This document shows positions 18,621 to 27,518 of a DNA stretch of 64,000 nucleotides, in pieces (within the stretch, counting starts at the first letter, position 1; every line of letters begins with the position of its first letter). The DNA comes from Bog-756 sp963727075 (GTDB taxonomy: Bacteria > Actinomycetota > Acidimicrobiia > Acidimicrobiales > RAAP-2). The notes under the pieces were generated by a model. It saw only the letters and a list, made by a program, of their open reading frames with translations. It ran no database searches and was not told the origin of the DNA. The stretch is taken from contig CAVSET010000006.1 of the NCBI GenBank assembly GCA_963727075.1, positions 992,001-1,056,000 of the forward strand, read 5' to 3'. The translations under genes were made by a program, and so were the position numbers.

Positions 18621-20147
18621 ATGAGCGCAGGCCGCCAGCCACCGGCCGGACCGGGTGCGGCCTCAACGCTCCACTACCGGTCCGGAGCCGGCCGGTGGGT
18701 CATCGCGGCCACCGTGCTCGGATCGGGAATGGCGGCCATCGACGCCACAGTCATCGGCATCGCCCTTCCGACGATCGGCCGGGACTTCCACGCCTCGGTC
18801 GGCACCCTGCAATGGGTGGTCACGGGCTACACCCTCACGCTGGCCTCGCTGTTGCTGCTGGGTGGCTCGCTCGGCGACCGCTACGGGCGAAGACGGGTCT
18901 TCATGATCGGTGTCGCCTGGTTCACCGTGGCCTCGGCGGCCTGTGCCGTGGCCTCGGGCTCGGGCCAGCTCGTGGTGACCCGGCTGCTGCAGGGAGTCGG
19001 CGGCGCGCTGCTGACCCCTGGGAGCCTGGCCATCCTCGAGGCGTCCTTCGCGCCCGAGGACAGGAGCGAGGCCATCGGGGCCTGGTCCGGTCTTGGAGGC
19101 GTGGCCACCGCGGCCGGGCCGTTGCTCGGCGGCTACCTGATCGCGGCCGCCTCATGGCGCTGGATCTTCCTGATCAACCTCCCGATCGGGGTCCTCGTGC
19201 TCCTGCTGTCGTCCCGGCACGTGCCCGAGACCCGAGATCCGTCGTCCACGGGCCACGTCGACACCTTGGGCGCCGTGCTGACCACCGGCTTCCTGGCCGC
19301 CCTGGCGTACGGCCTGATCGAGGGACCGACCCGGGGCTGGAGCTCCGCCGCGGTGGTCGGCGCCCTCGCCGCCGGGGTGGTCGGAGCGGTTGGGTTCGGG
19401 ATGGTGGAACGCCGGTCGAGCGCACCCATGCTGCCCCTCGGGATCTTCTCGAACCGGCAGTTCGCGGTGACCAACGCAGTGACCGTGGGGGTCTACGCCG
19501 GGTTGGGCGGGGTGCTCTTCCTCCTGCCGGCCACGTTGCAGGTGGTCAACGGGTACTCACCGCTCGAGTCGGGGATCGCCCTGTTGCCGCTGACCGGGGT
19601 GATGTTGGCCTTCTCGGCTCGCTCCGGGCGCATCGCCGCCTCCATCGGGCCTCGACTGCAGATGGCCGTCGGGCCGGTCGTCGTGGGCATCGGGATCGTC
19701 CTGTTGGCCCGGGCCCCCGACAGCTCCTCCTATGTGGTCGGCGTCCTGCCGGCGGTGATGGTCATGGGCGCCGGCCTGGCCACCACGGTGGCCCCCCTCA
19801 CCGCCACGGCGCTCAACTCGGTACCGGACCGACACGCCGGACTGGCCTCGGCGGTCAACAACGACGTGGCCCGTATCGGAGGCCTCATCGCGGTGGCTGT
19901 GCTGCCGGCACTGGGCGGGATCTCCGGACTCACCTACCTCCATCCGGCCCAGCTGGCCCAGGGGTTCCAGCGGGCGGTGGAGATCGCCGGCACGTGGTGC
20001 ATCGGCGCCGGGGTGGTGGCCGGCCTCGGCATCCGCAACCCGGCCGCCCGACCGGCTCGCCGGGCCGGCCGCCGCCGGACGGCCCTCCGCCACTGCGGGC
20101 TCGACGCCACACCCCTCAAGGAGACCTGCGAGGGGCCGGTCCAGTAG
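18621..20147 (+). CDS. MFS transporter, DHA2 (14-helix) drug exporter type
   Basis: Proton-coupled efflux protein of 508 residues. Seen: the DHA2 hallmark LGSGMAAIDATVIGIALPTIGRDF in helix 1, ALPTIGRDF, LLLGGSLGDRYGRRRVF (motif A of loop 2-3), RLLQGVGGALLTPGSLAIL (motif C region) and 13-14 hydrophobic segments. Similar to EmrB/QacA-type exporters of cations, drugs or metabolites. The ATG at 18621 fits the helix-1 distance. The C-terminus is Arg-rich and cytoplasmic. It converges tightly (8 bases) with the Coq4-like gene. Substrate unknown. Confidence 0.92.
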   Translation: MSAGRQPPAGPGAASTLHYRSGAGRWVIAATVLGSGMAAIDATVIGIALPTIGRDFHASVGTLQWVVTGYTLTLASLLLLGGSLGDRYGRRRVFMIGVAWFTVASAACAVASGSGQLVVTRLLQGVGGALLTPGSLAILEASFAPEDRSEAIGAWSGLGGVATAAGPLLGGYLIAAASWRWIFLINLPIGVLVLLLSSRHVPETRDPSSTGHVDTLGAVLTTGFLAALAYGLIEGPTRGWSSAAVVGALAAGVVGAVGFGMVERRSSAPMLPLGIFSNRQFAVTNAVTVGVYAGLGGVLFLLPATLQVVNGYSPLESGIALLPLTGVMLAFSARSGRIAASIGPRLQMAVGPVVVGIGIVLLARAPDSSSYVVGVLPAVMVMGAGLATTVAPLTATALNSVPDRHAGLASAVNNDVARIGGLIAVAVLPALGGISGLTYLHPAQLAQGFQRAVEIAGTWCIGAGVVAGLGIRNPAARPARRAGRRRTALRHCGLDATPLKETCEGPVQ

Positions 20148-20155
20148 GGGGCGCT

Positions 20156-21311
20156 CTACGAGATGACGCTGGCCCCGTAGGAGTCGTAGGGGCGCCCGAG
20201 GCGGCTCGCCAACGCCCGACCGGCTTCCCACTGGAACTCGCTGATCCCACCGGGCTCCCACGGTCCGACCGACCCGTGCTCCAGGGCACCCGACGCCTTG
20301 GCCCCGACACCGAGGCGGTCCCGGACGTCGTCGACGGGCAGATCGGCGAGCGAGAACCAGTCCAGGCGGAGGAAGTCGATGCTGCCGGTGCACTGCGCAC
20401 CCCGCCGCATGGCGTCGGCCAGCCGGGTGGCCACGCCGGCGCGCGACAGATGCCCGAGATCGGACTCGAACAGGCCGGCCCCGGTGCGCAGATAGCCCGT
20501 CTCGAAGAGCGAGACCACCATGGCCAGTAGCGAGAAGGCTCGCATGTCGTCGTTGGCCCGGGCGATGAAGGCGAACACCTCGAGCTCGCACTCGACCGTG
20601 GTGCCGTAGTCGGCCAGGACATGGACCCAATCGTGCTGGGCCAACAGGGGTGGCGCCGAACCCGGGGCGCCGGGGTAGCCGAATCCCCTGGCCCGGTAGA
20701 AGTCGGTGACCCCCCGACCGAGCGTCCCGGACGGGAGGTCCTCCAGCTGCTGCCAGCGGCGGACCAGAGCCGGATCGTTGGTCACCGAGTCCCAGGCATC
20801 GGCCAAGCTGCGACGAGGTGTGCAGGGCGCGCTCGTCGCGCTCGCTCCACGCCGCGGTGTACCCGTTGCGCTCGAAGTCGATCGAGGCCAACCCCAGGCT
20901 GCCGGCCGCGAATCCTGGGCCACGACCAACATGCCCTCGTCGATCCCGCACTGCTCGGCCAGTCGGGTCACACGTTCCACGACGTCGGCCGGAATGGGTC
21001 GGAGGACCAGGACCAACAGGATGACGAGCTGGACGACGCGGGTTCGGAACGCCTCATTCCGGCGGGCCAGGGCCTGGGCGAACGCGACCGGGGCGATCGG
21101 TGTTTCGCCGGCCCCGAACGGAAAGCCGGTCATGGCCGGGACGAGTGCCTCGGCCAGCAGGCTCTGCAACTCGCTCGGAGGCCGGTCGGGGGCGATGATC
21201 CCGAGGATCCCGCGGCTCAGTCCCGCCACCTCCCCGGCGTCGGGAGGGTCGAGGTTGACCGTCTCAGGGTCGGGAAGGACACCGGCACCGATGGCGACGT
21301 TATCCTTCACG
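20156..21311 (-). CDS. Coq4-like protein, two frameshifts
   Basis: The C-terminal half resembles the Coq4 family (ubiquinone-biosynthesis scaffold): LPSGTLGRGVTDFYRARGF followed by QHDWVHVLADYGTTVECELE, which has the HDxxH...E metal-ligand pattern of that family, then FETGYLRTGAGLFE. The N-terminal part begins at a GTG (21311) and includes VERVTRLAEQCGIDEGMLVV. The middle (LGLASIDFERNGYTAAWSER) is in another frame between about 20935 and 20815, so two indels must be corrected. Upstream in-frame codons overlap the divergent oxidoreductase gene and are not used. Since actinobacteria use menaquinone, a ubiquinone role is unlikely. Function unassigned. Confidence 0.6.
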
Positions 21312-21407
21312 GGCGCGGGCCCGGTCCTCGACCGGCCCCGCTGGAGGTGACCGACCGGCCCGGACCACCGGGCGGGCGGCCGCTGCAGCAACAGGAGGTC
21401 GGTCGGC

Positions 21408-22403
21408 ATGCCCGCCACATCGATCAGGTTCGGGGTGCTCGGCGCGGCTCGGATCGCACCTGCCGCCGTGGTCCGTCCGGCCAGGGCCAACCCCGAGGTC
21501 ACCGTCGAGGCCATTGCGGCACGTGACACGGGCCGGGCCGAGGCCTTCGCCCGCCGGCATCGGGTCCCACGGGTCCTCGAGAGCTACGAGGCCGTCGTGT
21601 CCGATCCGGAGGTGGACGCGGTCTACGTCCCGCTCCCCAACAGCCTGCACGCCGAATGGACCCGGGCCGCCATCGAGGCCGGCAAGCATGTCCTGTGCGA
21701 GAAGCCCTTCACCTCCAACGCCGGAGAGGCCCGGGCGGTGGCCGCGGCGGCCGGGGCCACCGGCGCCGGCCTGGTGGTGATGGAGGCGTTCCACTACCGG
21801 TACCACCCGTTGGCCCATCGCCTGCACCAGATCGTGGACAGTGGCGAGCTCGGGCGGCTCCGGCACATCGAGGCGTGGCTCTGCGCCCCGATCGTCGACA
21901 AGTCGGACATCCGCTACCAGTTCGACCTGTCCGGTGGGGCCATGATGGACATGGGCGCCTATGTGGTGCACATGGCCCGCATGCTCGGGGGCGGGGAGCC
22001 GACGGTGGTCGGGGCCGAGGCCAAGCTGCACAGCCCCGGGGTGGACCGGGCCATGCGCGCCCGGCTGCAATTCGGGGCCGGGCACACCGCTACGGTGCAC
22101 TGTTCGATGTGGTCCTCATCCGTCCTGCACCTGGCGGCCCGGGTGACCGGTGACCAGGGTGAGCTGAGGGTCTTCAATCCGATCGCCCCTCAGTACGCCA
22201 GCTGGCTCACCGTACGCTGGGGCGGCACCCGACGGATCGAGATCCCCGCCCGTCGACCGACCTACGCCTACCAGCTGGACGCCTTCTGCCATGCCGTCCT
22301 GCGGGGCCGGCCCATCCTCACCGGCCCGGAGGACGCCGTCGCCAACATGGAGGTGATCGACGCCGTGTACCGTGCTGCCAACATGGCGCCACGCGCCACC
22401 TGA
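21408..22403 (+). CDS. Gfo/Idh/MocA-family oxidoreductase
   Basis: NAD(P)-dependent sugar or cyclitol dehydrogenase of 331 residues. Seen: Rossmann motif FGVLGAARIAP, VYVPLPNSLHAEW, the family signature VLCEKPFTSNAGEA with the catalytic Lys (about residue 98) and FHYRYHPLAHRL. The second domain contains GGAMMDMGAYVVHMAR with the conserved Asp and His. Length and order are typical. It is followed after 25 bases by a PLP lyase and then an FGGY kinase on the same strand. Substrate unknown, probably a sugar-like alcohol. Confidence 0.92.
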   Translation: MPATSIRFGVLGAARIAPAAVVRPARANPEVTVEAIAARDTGRAEAFARRHRVPRVLESYEAVVSDPEVDAVYVPLPNSLHAEWTRAAIEAGKHVLCEKPFTSNAGEARAVAAAAGATGAGLVVMEAFHYRYHPLAHRLHQIVDSGELGRLRHIEAWLCAPIVDKSDIRYQFDLSGGAMMDMGAYVVHMARMLGGGEPTVVGAEAKLHSPGVDRAMRARLQFGAGHTATVHCSMWSSSVLHLAARVTGDQGELRVFNPIAPQYASWLTVRWGGTRRIEIPARRPTYAYQLDAFCHAVLRGRPILTGPEDAVANMEVIDAVYRAANMAPRAT

Positions 22404-22427
22404 CCCCGGTCGACAAGGAGTCAACCC

Positions 22428-23846
22428 ATGAGCACCTACCCGTACCAAGACCGGTTCGACGTGCACCGTCGACTTCCGGAGTCCGGGACCCCGCGATCGG
22501 AGGTCCTGGCCGACGCTCAGGGCCATGGCCACCGAGGAGGACACCACCTGGGAGTCGGGCAAGTGCTCGGGCACCATGTACTGCGGCGACCACGACCACT
22601 ACCGATTCATGAACGAGGCCTTCGGCCTGTTCGCCCACGTCAACGTGCTGCAGCGGGACATGTGCCCGAGCGCCACCAAGTTCGAGGCCGAGATCATCGC
22701 CATGACCCTCGACCTGCTCCACGCTGATGCGGTGACTGACGGCGACCCCGTGGGTCTGGTGGCCACCGGCGGGACGGGCAGCATCTGCCACGCCATGCTG
22801 GCCTACCGCGAGCACGGGGCCCAGACCCGGGGGATCGCCCGGCCGAACGTCATCAAGCCGGAGACGGCCCACCCGGCGTTCGACAAGGCGTGCCACCTGT
22901 TCGGCATCGAGCTCCGGGTCGCACCGGTCGATCCGGTGAGCACCAGCGTGGACGTGGACTGGGTGGACGGCCACATCGACGGCGACACCGTGGCGATCAT
23001 CGGCTCGGCCTGCAACTACGGCTACGGCACCATCGACCCGATCGGGGCGCTGTCCGACGTAGCCCTTCGCCGCGGTGTCGGGCTGCACGTCGACAGCTGC
23101 CTCGGCGGCTTCATCCTCCCCTTCGGCCAGGAGCTCGGCTACGACATCCCGTCGTTCGACTATCGCCTTCCCGGGGTCACCTCGATGTCGGCCGACACCC
23201 ACAAGTACGGCTACGCGTTCAAGGGGACCTCGGTGCTCACCTTCCGCGACAAGGCCCTGCGCAACGCCCAGTACTTCTTCCTCACCGACTGGAGCGGCGG
23301 CAAGTACTGCTCGCCGGGGATGGAGGGGTCGCGTTCGGGTGGGCTCATCGCCGCAACCTGGGCGGCCATGGTCCAGCTCGGCCGGGACGGCTACCGCCGC
23401 TACGCCCAGGAGATCTTCGCCACGGCCGCCGCCATGCAGGAGGCGGTCCGCTCCCACCCCGAGCTGTCGCATCCTCGGGCGAGCCCACGTTCCTGTTCAG
23501 CTTCACGTCGGACGAGTTCGACATCTACCACGTCAACGACTTCATGCGGGAACGCGGCTGGCGCTTCAACGGGCAGCAGTACCCGAACGCTCTGCACATG
23601 GCGGTCACCCGGCCCCAGACCCAGCCGGGCGTGGCCGACACGTTCGCCGTCGACCTCGCCGACGCCGTCGCCTACGCCAGAGCCCACGCCGACGAGGCGC
23701 CGAAATCGGGCGCCATCTACGGCGGCGTGCGCCGGGGGGATGACCGACGAGGCCGACGAGTTCATCAGGACGGTCATGGCCGACATGATGGATGCCCAGC
23801 AGGACATCCCGGCCGTGCCTGAGACCCGGAGGTCCTTGTCGGGCGA
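22428..23846 (+). CDS. PLP-dependent decarboxylase/lyase, sphingosine-phosphate-lyase type, frameshifted
   Basis: Group II PLP enzyme related to sphingosine-1-phosphate lyase and glutamate decarboxylase. Seen: the start MSTYPYQDRF, then in another frame GKCSGTMYCGDHDHYRFMNE, VGLVATGGTGSICHAMLAYR, IIGSACNYGYGTIDPI, HVDSCLGGFILPF with the PLP Asp, and SADTHKYGYAFKGTSV with the PLP Lys. Frame changes: near 22515, two around 23465-23485 (before GEPTFLFSFTSDEF), and near 23740 before MTDEADEFIRTVMADMM. The 3' end is not defined because the frame runs into the kinase gene. All catalytic blocks are present. A phosphorylated long-chain base or an amino acid are possible substrates. Confidence 0.75.
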
Positions 23847-25422
23847 GTGCGACCCTGCCATCGAGCGGCCCCGAGGGCGCCTACGTCCTGGCCGTCGACC
23901 TCGGCACCGGCGGGCCGAAGGTCGGCCTGGTCTCCCTCGCCGGCACCATCGCCTGGACCGGGAGCACCTACCCGTCGTCACCCGATCGACGGCCGGCGGC
24001 GGCGCCACCCAGGACGCCGGCGAGTGGTGGTAGCTCGTCTGCCGAGCCGGCCCGGCGGGCTGTCGACTCGGGCGCGGTCGGCGATCGGGGACATCGTGGC
24101 TGTCTCGTGCACCGGACAGTGGGCGAGCACGGTGCCGGTCGACGCAGCCGGCCTGCCGGTCGGGCGATTGCCTCATGTGGCTCGACTGCCGGGGCGCCGA
24201 CCTGGTCCGCCGGGCCGTCGGGGGCCCGGTCGCCGGGTACGCCCCCGGGCCCTGGCCCGGTGGATCCGCCGCAGCGGTGGCGCCCCCTCGACGTCGGGAG
24301 CCGACCCGATCGGCCACATCCTCTATCTGGAGCACGAGCTGGCCGAGGTGGCCCGGGCGGCCCGGTGGTACCTCGAGCCGGTCGACTATCTCACCATGCG
24401 CTTCACCGGCGTGGCCGCCGCCACCCCCGCCTCCATGGCCGGGGCGTGGCTCACCGACACCCGACGGGCTGACCGCGTGGCCTACGACCCGCTGCTCATC
24501 GCCATGGCCGGGGTGCCCGCCGGACAAGCTGCCCCCCTTGGTGGCGACCGGCAGCGTGGTGGGCGGCGTCCTCCCCGGGGTCGCCGACGAGCTGGGGCTC
24601 CGCCCCGGCATCCCGGTGGTGGCCGGCACCCCCGACCTCCATTCGGCGGCGGCCGGCGCCGGGGCCGTGCTGGCCCACCAGGCCCACCTGGCCATCTCCA
24701 CCACCGCTGGGTGAGCTGCCCGATCCGGCCAAGAAGACCGACCCGATCCGACAGATGGCCACCGTGCCCGGGTTCGTCGACGGGACTCAACCTGGTGGCC
24801 AACAACCAGGGACTCGGGAGGCGCGGCCTTCGACTGGTTGCGGGGCTGGCTGTCCAGCGGAGACGAGCCCCGCTCCTACGACCAGCTGACCGAGCTGGCG
24901 GCCCGGTCGCCACCGGGCAGCGGCGGCCTGATCTTCACGCCGTGGCTGGCCGGGGAGCGGTCCCCGGTCGACAATCGCTCGGCCCGAGGCGGCTTCCACA
25001 ACCTGACCCTCACGACCACGCAGGAGGACATGGTCCGCTCGGTCCTCGAAGGGGTGGCCTTCAATGCCCGATGGCTGGCCGAGGCCCTCGAACGCTTCGT
25101 CGGCCGGCGGCTCGGACCGATCCGAGCCGTGGGCGGCGGCGCCACCTCCTCCCTGTGGTGCTCGATCTACGCCAGTGTCCTGGACCGGACCATCGAACAG
25201 GTGGCCGACGCCCAGCACGCCAACCTGCGGGGCGCGGCGTTGCTGGCCGGTCTGGCGCTCGGCCGGGTGCACGCCGGCCAGCTGTCCACGCTGGTCGGCC
25301 TGGAGGCCACCCACCAGCCCGATGCCGGCACCCGGCAGGTCTACGACCGCCTCTTCGCCGAGTTCCCGGCGCTCTACACGGCCCAGAAGGGCTTGTTCGC
25401 CCGGCTCAACCGGGCCCGATGA
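23847..25422 (+). pseudogene. FGGY-family carbohydrate kinase (xylulokinase-like), many frameshifts
   Basis: ATP-dependent sugar kinase. The actin-like N-domain appears as AYVLAVDLGTGGPKVGLVSL (phosphate-1 loop), GGATQDAGEWW, VSCTGQWASTVPVD and CLMWLDCRGADLVRRAVGG. Then DYLTMRFTGVAAATPASMAG, AGTPDLHSAAAGAGAV (where xylulokinases have the catalytic Asp) and, from 24838 in one frame, FTPWLAGERSPVDN, VLEGVAFNARW and RAVGGGATSSLWCSI. At least five single-base shifts occur before 24838; the C-terminal third is intact. Probably a working gene with sequence errors, but as given it is broken. The start (GTG at 23847) is uncertain. Confidence 0.78.
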
Positions 25423-25578
25423 CGCCGGGACGCGCCGGCCGGCCCAACACTGGCCCTCGCGCCGGCCGACGCGGTGGAGAGGATGCCGCCACGAGACCAC
25501 ACTGACCTGCTCCTTCCTCACCCGGCGGGCCGGACGGCGAAGGTTAGGGTGAACCAGTCGATCGGCCGGGAGGGCGTC

Positions 25579-26547
25579 ATGAATGCAGCCGTGTACTACA
25601 CGACGGGCGGGCCCGAGGTGTTCCGCTACGAGGAGGTGCCCGACCCGGTCCCCGGCCCCGGCGAGGTGCTCGTCCGGGTCGAGGCGGTCAGCATCGAGGG
25701 TGGCGACACCCTCAACCGCCTGGGAGGGGACATCCCCCGTGCTCCCCACATCGTGGGCTACCAGTGTGCCGGCACCATCGTGGCCACCGGCCCCGACGTC
25801 GGCGGCCTGGCCGAGGGCGACCGGGTGGTCACGGTGGGCCTGGACGGCTCGCACGCCGAGCTGCGGGCTGTCGGCGAATCGTTCTGCTGGGCCATCCCGG
25901 CCGGACTCACGACCGAGGAGGCGGCCTGTGTCCCGGTGCCGTTCGGCACCGCCGACGACTGCCTCTTCGAGTTCGGGCGACTCCAGGCCGGGGAGACGGC
26001 CCTGATCCAGGCGGGGGCCAGTGGGGTGGGCATCGCCGCCATCCAGCTGGCCAAGCGGGCCGGTGCCACGGTAATCGCCACCGCCTCGAGCCGGGCCCGC
26101 CTCGAGCGACTGGGCCCTTTGGGGCTTGACCACGGCATCGACTACACCACCGACGACTTCGTCGAAGCGGTCCGCCGGCTGACCGACGGCCGCGGAGCCG
26201 ACGTGATCGTCGACTCCGTCGGGGGGCCCACCTTGCAGAAGAGCCTGCACTGCCTGGCCTACCGGGGCCGGTGCGTCTCCTTCGGCGACGCGGGCCGAGC
26301 GGTGGCCGACAAGCTGGACGTCTCGTCCATGCGCCCCAACAACCAGACCCTGGTCGGCTACTTCCTCGGGGCCGAGCTCTTCCTCGCCCCCCGGGCCCAC
26401 GCCATCATCGCCGGGCACCTGGCCGATATCGCCGCCGGCCACCTCCAGGTGGTCATCGACCGCCGCTTCCCGCTGGAGCAGGCGGGCGAGGCCCATGCCT
26501 ACATCGAGAGCCGACAGGCCTTCGGACGAGTGCTCCTGATCCCATGA
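25579..26547 (+). CDS. Quinone oxidoreductase-like MDR protein
   Basis: Zinc-less medium-chain dehydrogenase/reductase of 322 residues. Seen: MNAAVYYTTGGPEVFRYEEV, PGEVLVRVEAVSIEGGDTLNR, VGYQCAGTIVATGPDV, and NADPH-binding ALIQAGASGVGIAAIQLAK. The cysteines of zinc-binding ADHs are absent, typical of QOR/zeta-crystallin types that reduce quinones or enones. The ATG at 25579 follows GGGAGGG. No substrate assigned. Confidence 0.92.
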   Translation: MNAAVYYTTGGPEVFRYEEVPDPVPGPGEVLVRVEAVSIEGGDTLNRLGGDIPRAPHIVGYQCAGTIVATGPDVGGLAEGDRVVTVGLDGSHAELRAVGESFCWAIPAGLTTEEAACVPVPFGTADDCLFEFGRLQAGETALIQAGASGVGIAAIQLAKRAGATVIATASSRARLERLGPLGLDHGIDYTTDDFVEAVRRLTDGRGADVIVDSVGGPTLQKSLHCLAYRGRCVSFGDAGRAVADKLDVSSMRPNNQTLVGYFLGAELFLAPRAHAIIAGHLADIAAGHLQVVIDRRFPLEQAGEAHAYIESRQAFGRVLLIP

Positions 26548-26572
26548 GCCCCCGCCCGCCGGCCGCGCCGGC

Positions 26573-27396
26573 TCAGATCGTGAAGGCCAGGTTGGCCACC
26601 AGCCGCTCGCCGAGCTCCCGGTCCCCCGTGTAGACGATCCCCTCACCGTTGTGCTCCGGCCCGTCGTCACGCCCCCCGGTCAGACGGAGGAACAACGTGG
26701 CCGGCAGCTCGATGCCCACCGTCGGGGGCTGCCCGAGCGAATCGACCACGGCCGCCCGACCATCCACCTGCACCAGGTAGGTGACGGGCCACCGGGCCGC
26801 TCAGGTCGATCCGGACGCTCGACCCGTCGGGGAGGCCGGCCCGGCGGCCCACGATGTAGCCGAGCCCGGTCGAGACCTCCGCCAGAGCCGAGCGCAGGTC
26901 GGCCTCGGCCGTCCCGAGGGGGCGCCCCGACCGCGAAGCGGATGTCGTGCTCGTGCATGAAGCAGTCGTAGTGCCTGATCCTCATGAACCGTCCGTAGGT
27001 TTCGTCCTTGCCCGCCGGCGTCCACGAAGGGGCATCGAAGTCGGCCTGGGTCATGGCGTCGAGTGCCACCAACCGTCGGCCGGTGACGTGGTCGAAGCGA
27101 GCGAGCATCTCCGATCGGCTGAGCGGGCGCATCGACTCGACCCAGGCCTCGTTGGCCTCAGCGATCGGGTTCCGCATGTGGGCGAGATGGGAGACGTCGA
27201 CATCGGGCAGAGGCTCCCCGCACAGCCCCGACTCGGTGCCGATCACATGGCTGAGGACGTCACGGACCGTCCACCCGGGGAGGCACGTCGGCCGGTCCCA
27301 GTCCCCCTCGGGCAGCGACGAGCAGAGCGAGGCGATGGCCTCGAACTCGGTCCGCAGGAGGTCGACGACCTCGACCCTGTCGACATACGTCGGCAC
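26573..27396 (-). CDS. Maleylpyruvate isomerase-type DinB-fold protein, frameshifted
   Basis: Mycothiol-dependent metalloenzyme family (MDMPI/DinB four-helix bundle), found mostly in actinobacteria. Seen: CLPGWTVRDVLSHVIGTESG with the first His ligand, and RHYDCFMHEHDIRFAVGAP with the family's HEHD-type metal site. A first shift near 26925 leads to LRSALAEVSTGLGYIVGRRA. A second near 26790 leads to the C-terminal domain TYLVQVDGRAAVVDSLG...GIVYTGDRELGERLV, ending at 26573. The start is GTG at 27396 (PTYVDRVEV). Reaction unknown; family members act on thiol adducts or as transferases. Confidence 0.82.
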
Positions 27397-27518
27397 GGCT
27401 GACAACCGTAGCGGCACCGCCCCGGTGGCGGGCCGGACCGTCAACCCCGGTCGGCCGGCGGGCCGGCTGCTCAACCGTCGCGGCCAACCGGCCGATAGAC
27501 AAGGCAAGACGGCCGAAG

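Noticed and set aside
21312..21529. N-terminal extension of the Coq4-like gene past GTG 21311
   Set aside because: It would overlap the divergent Gfo/Idh gene and its composition is low-complexity.
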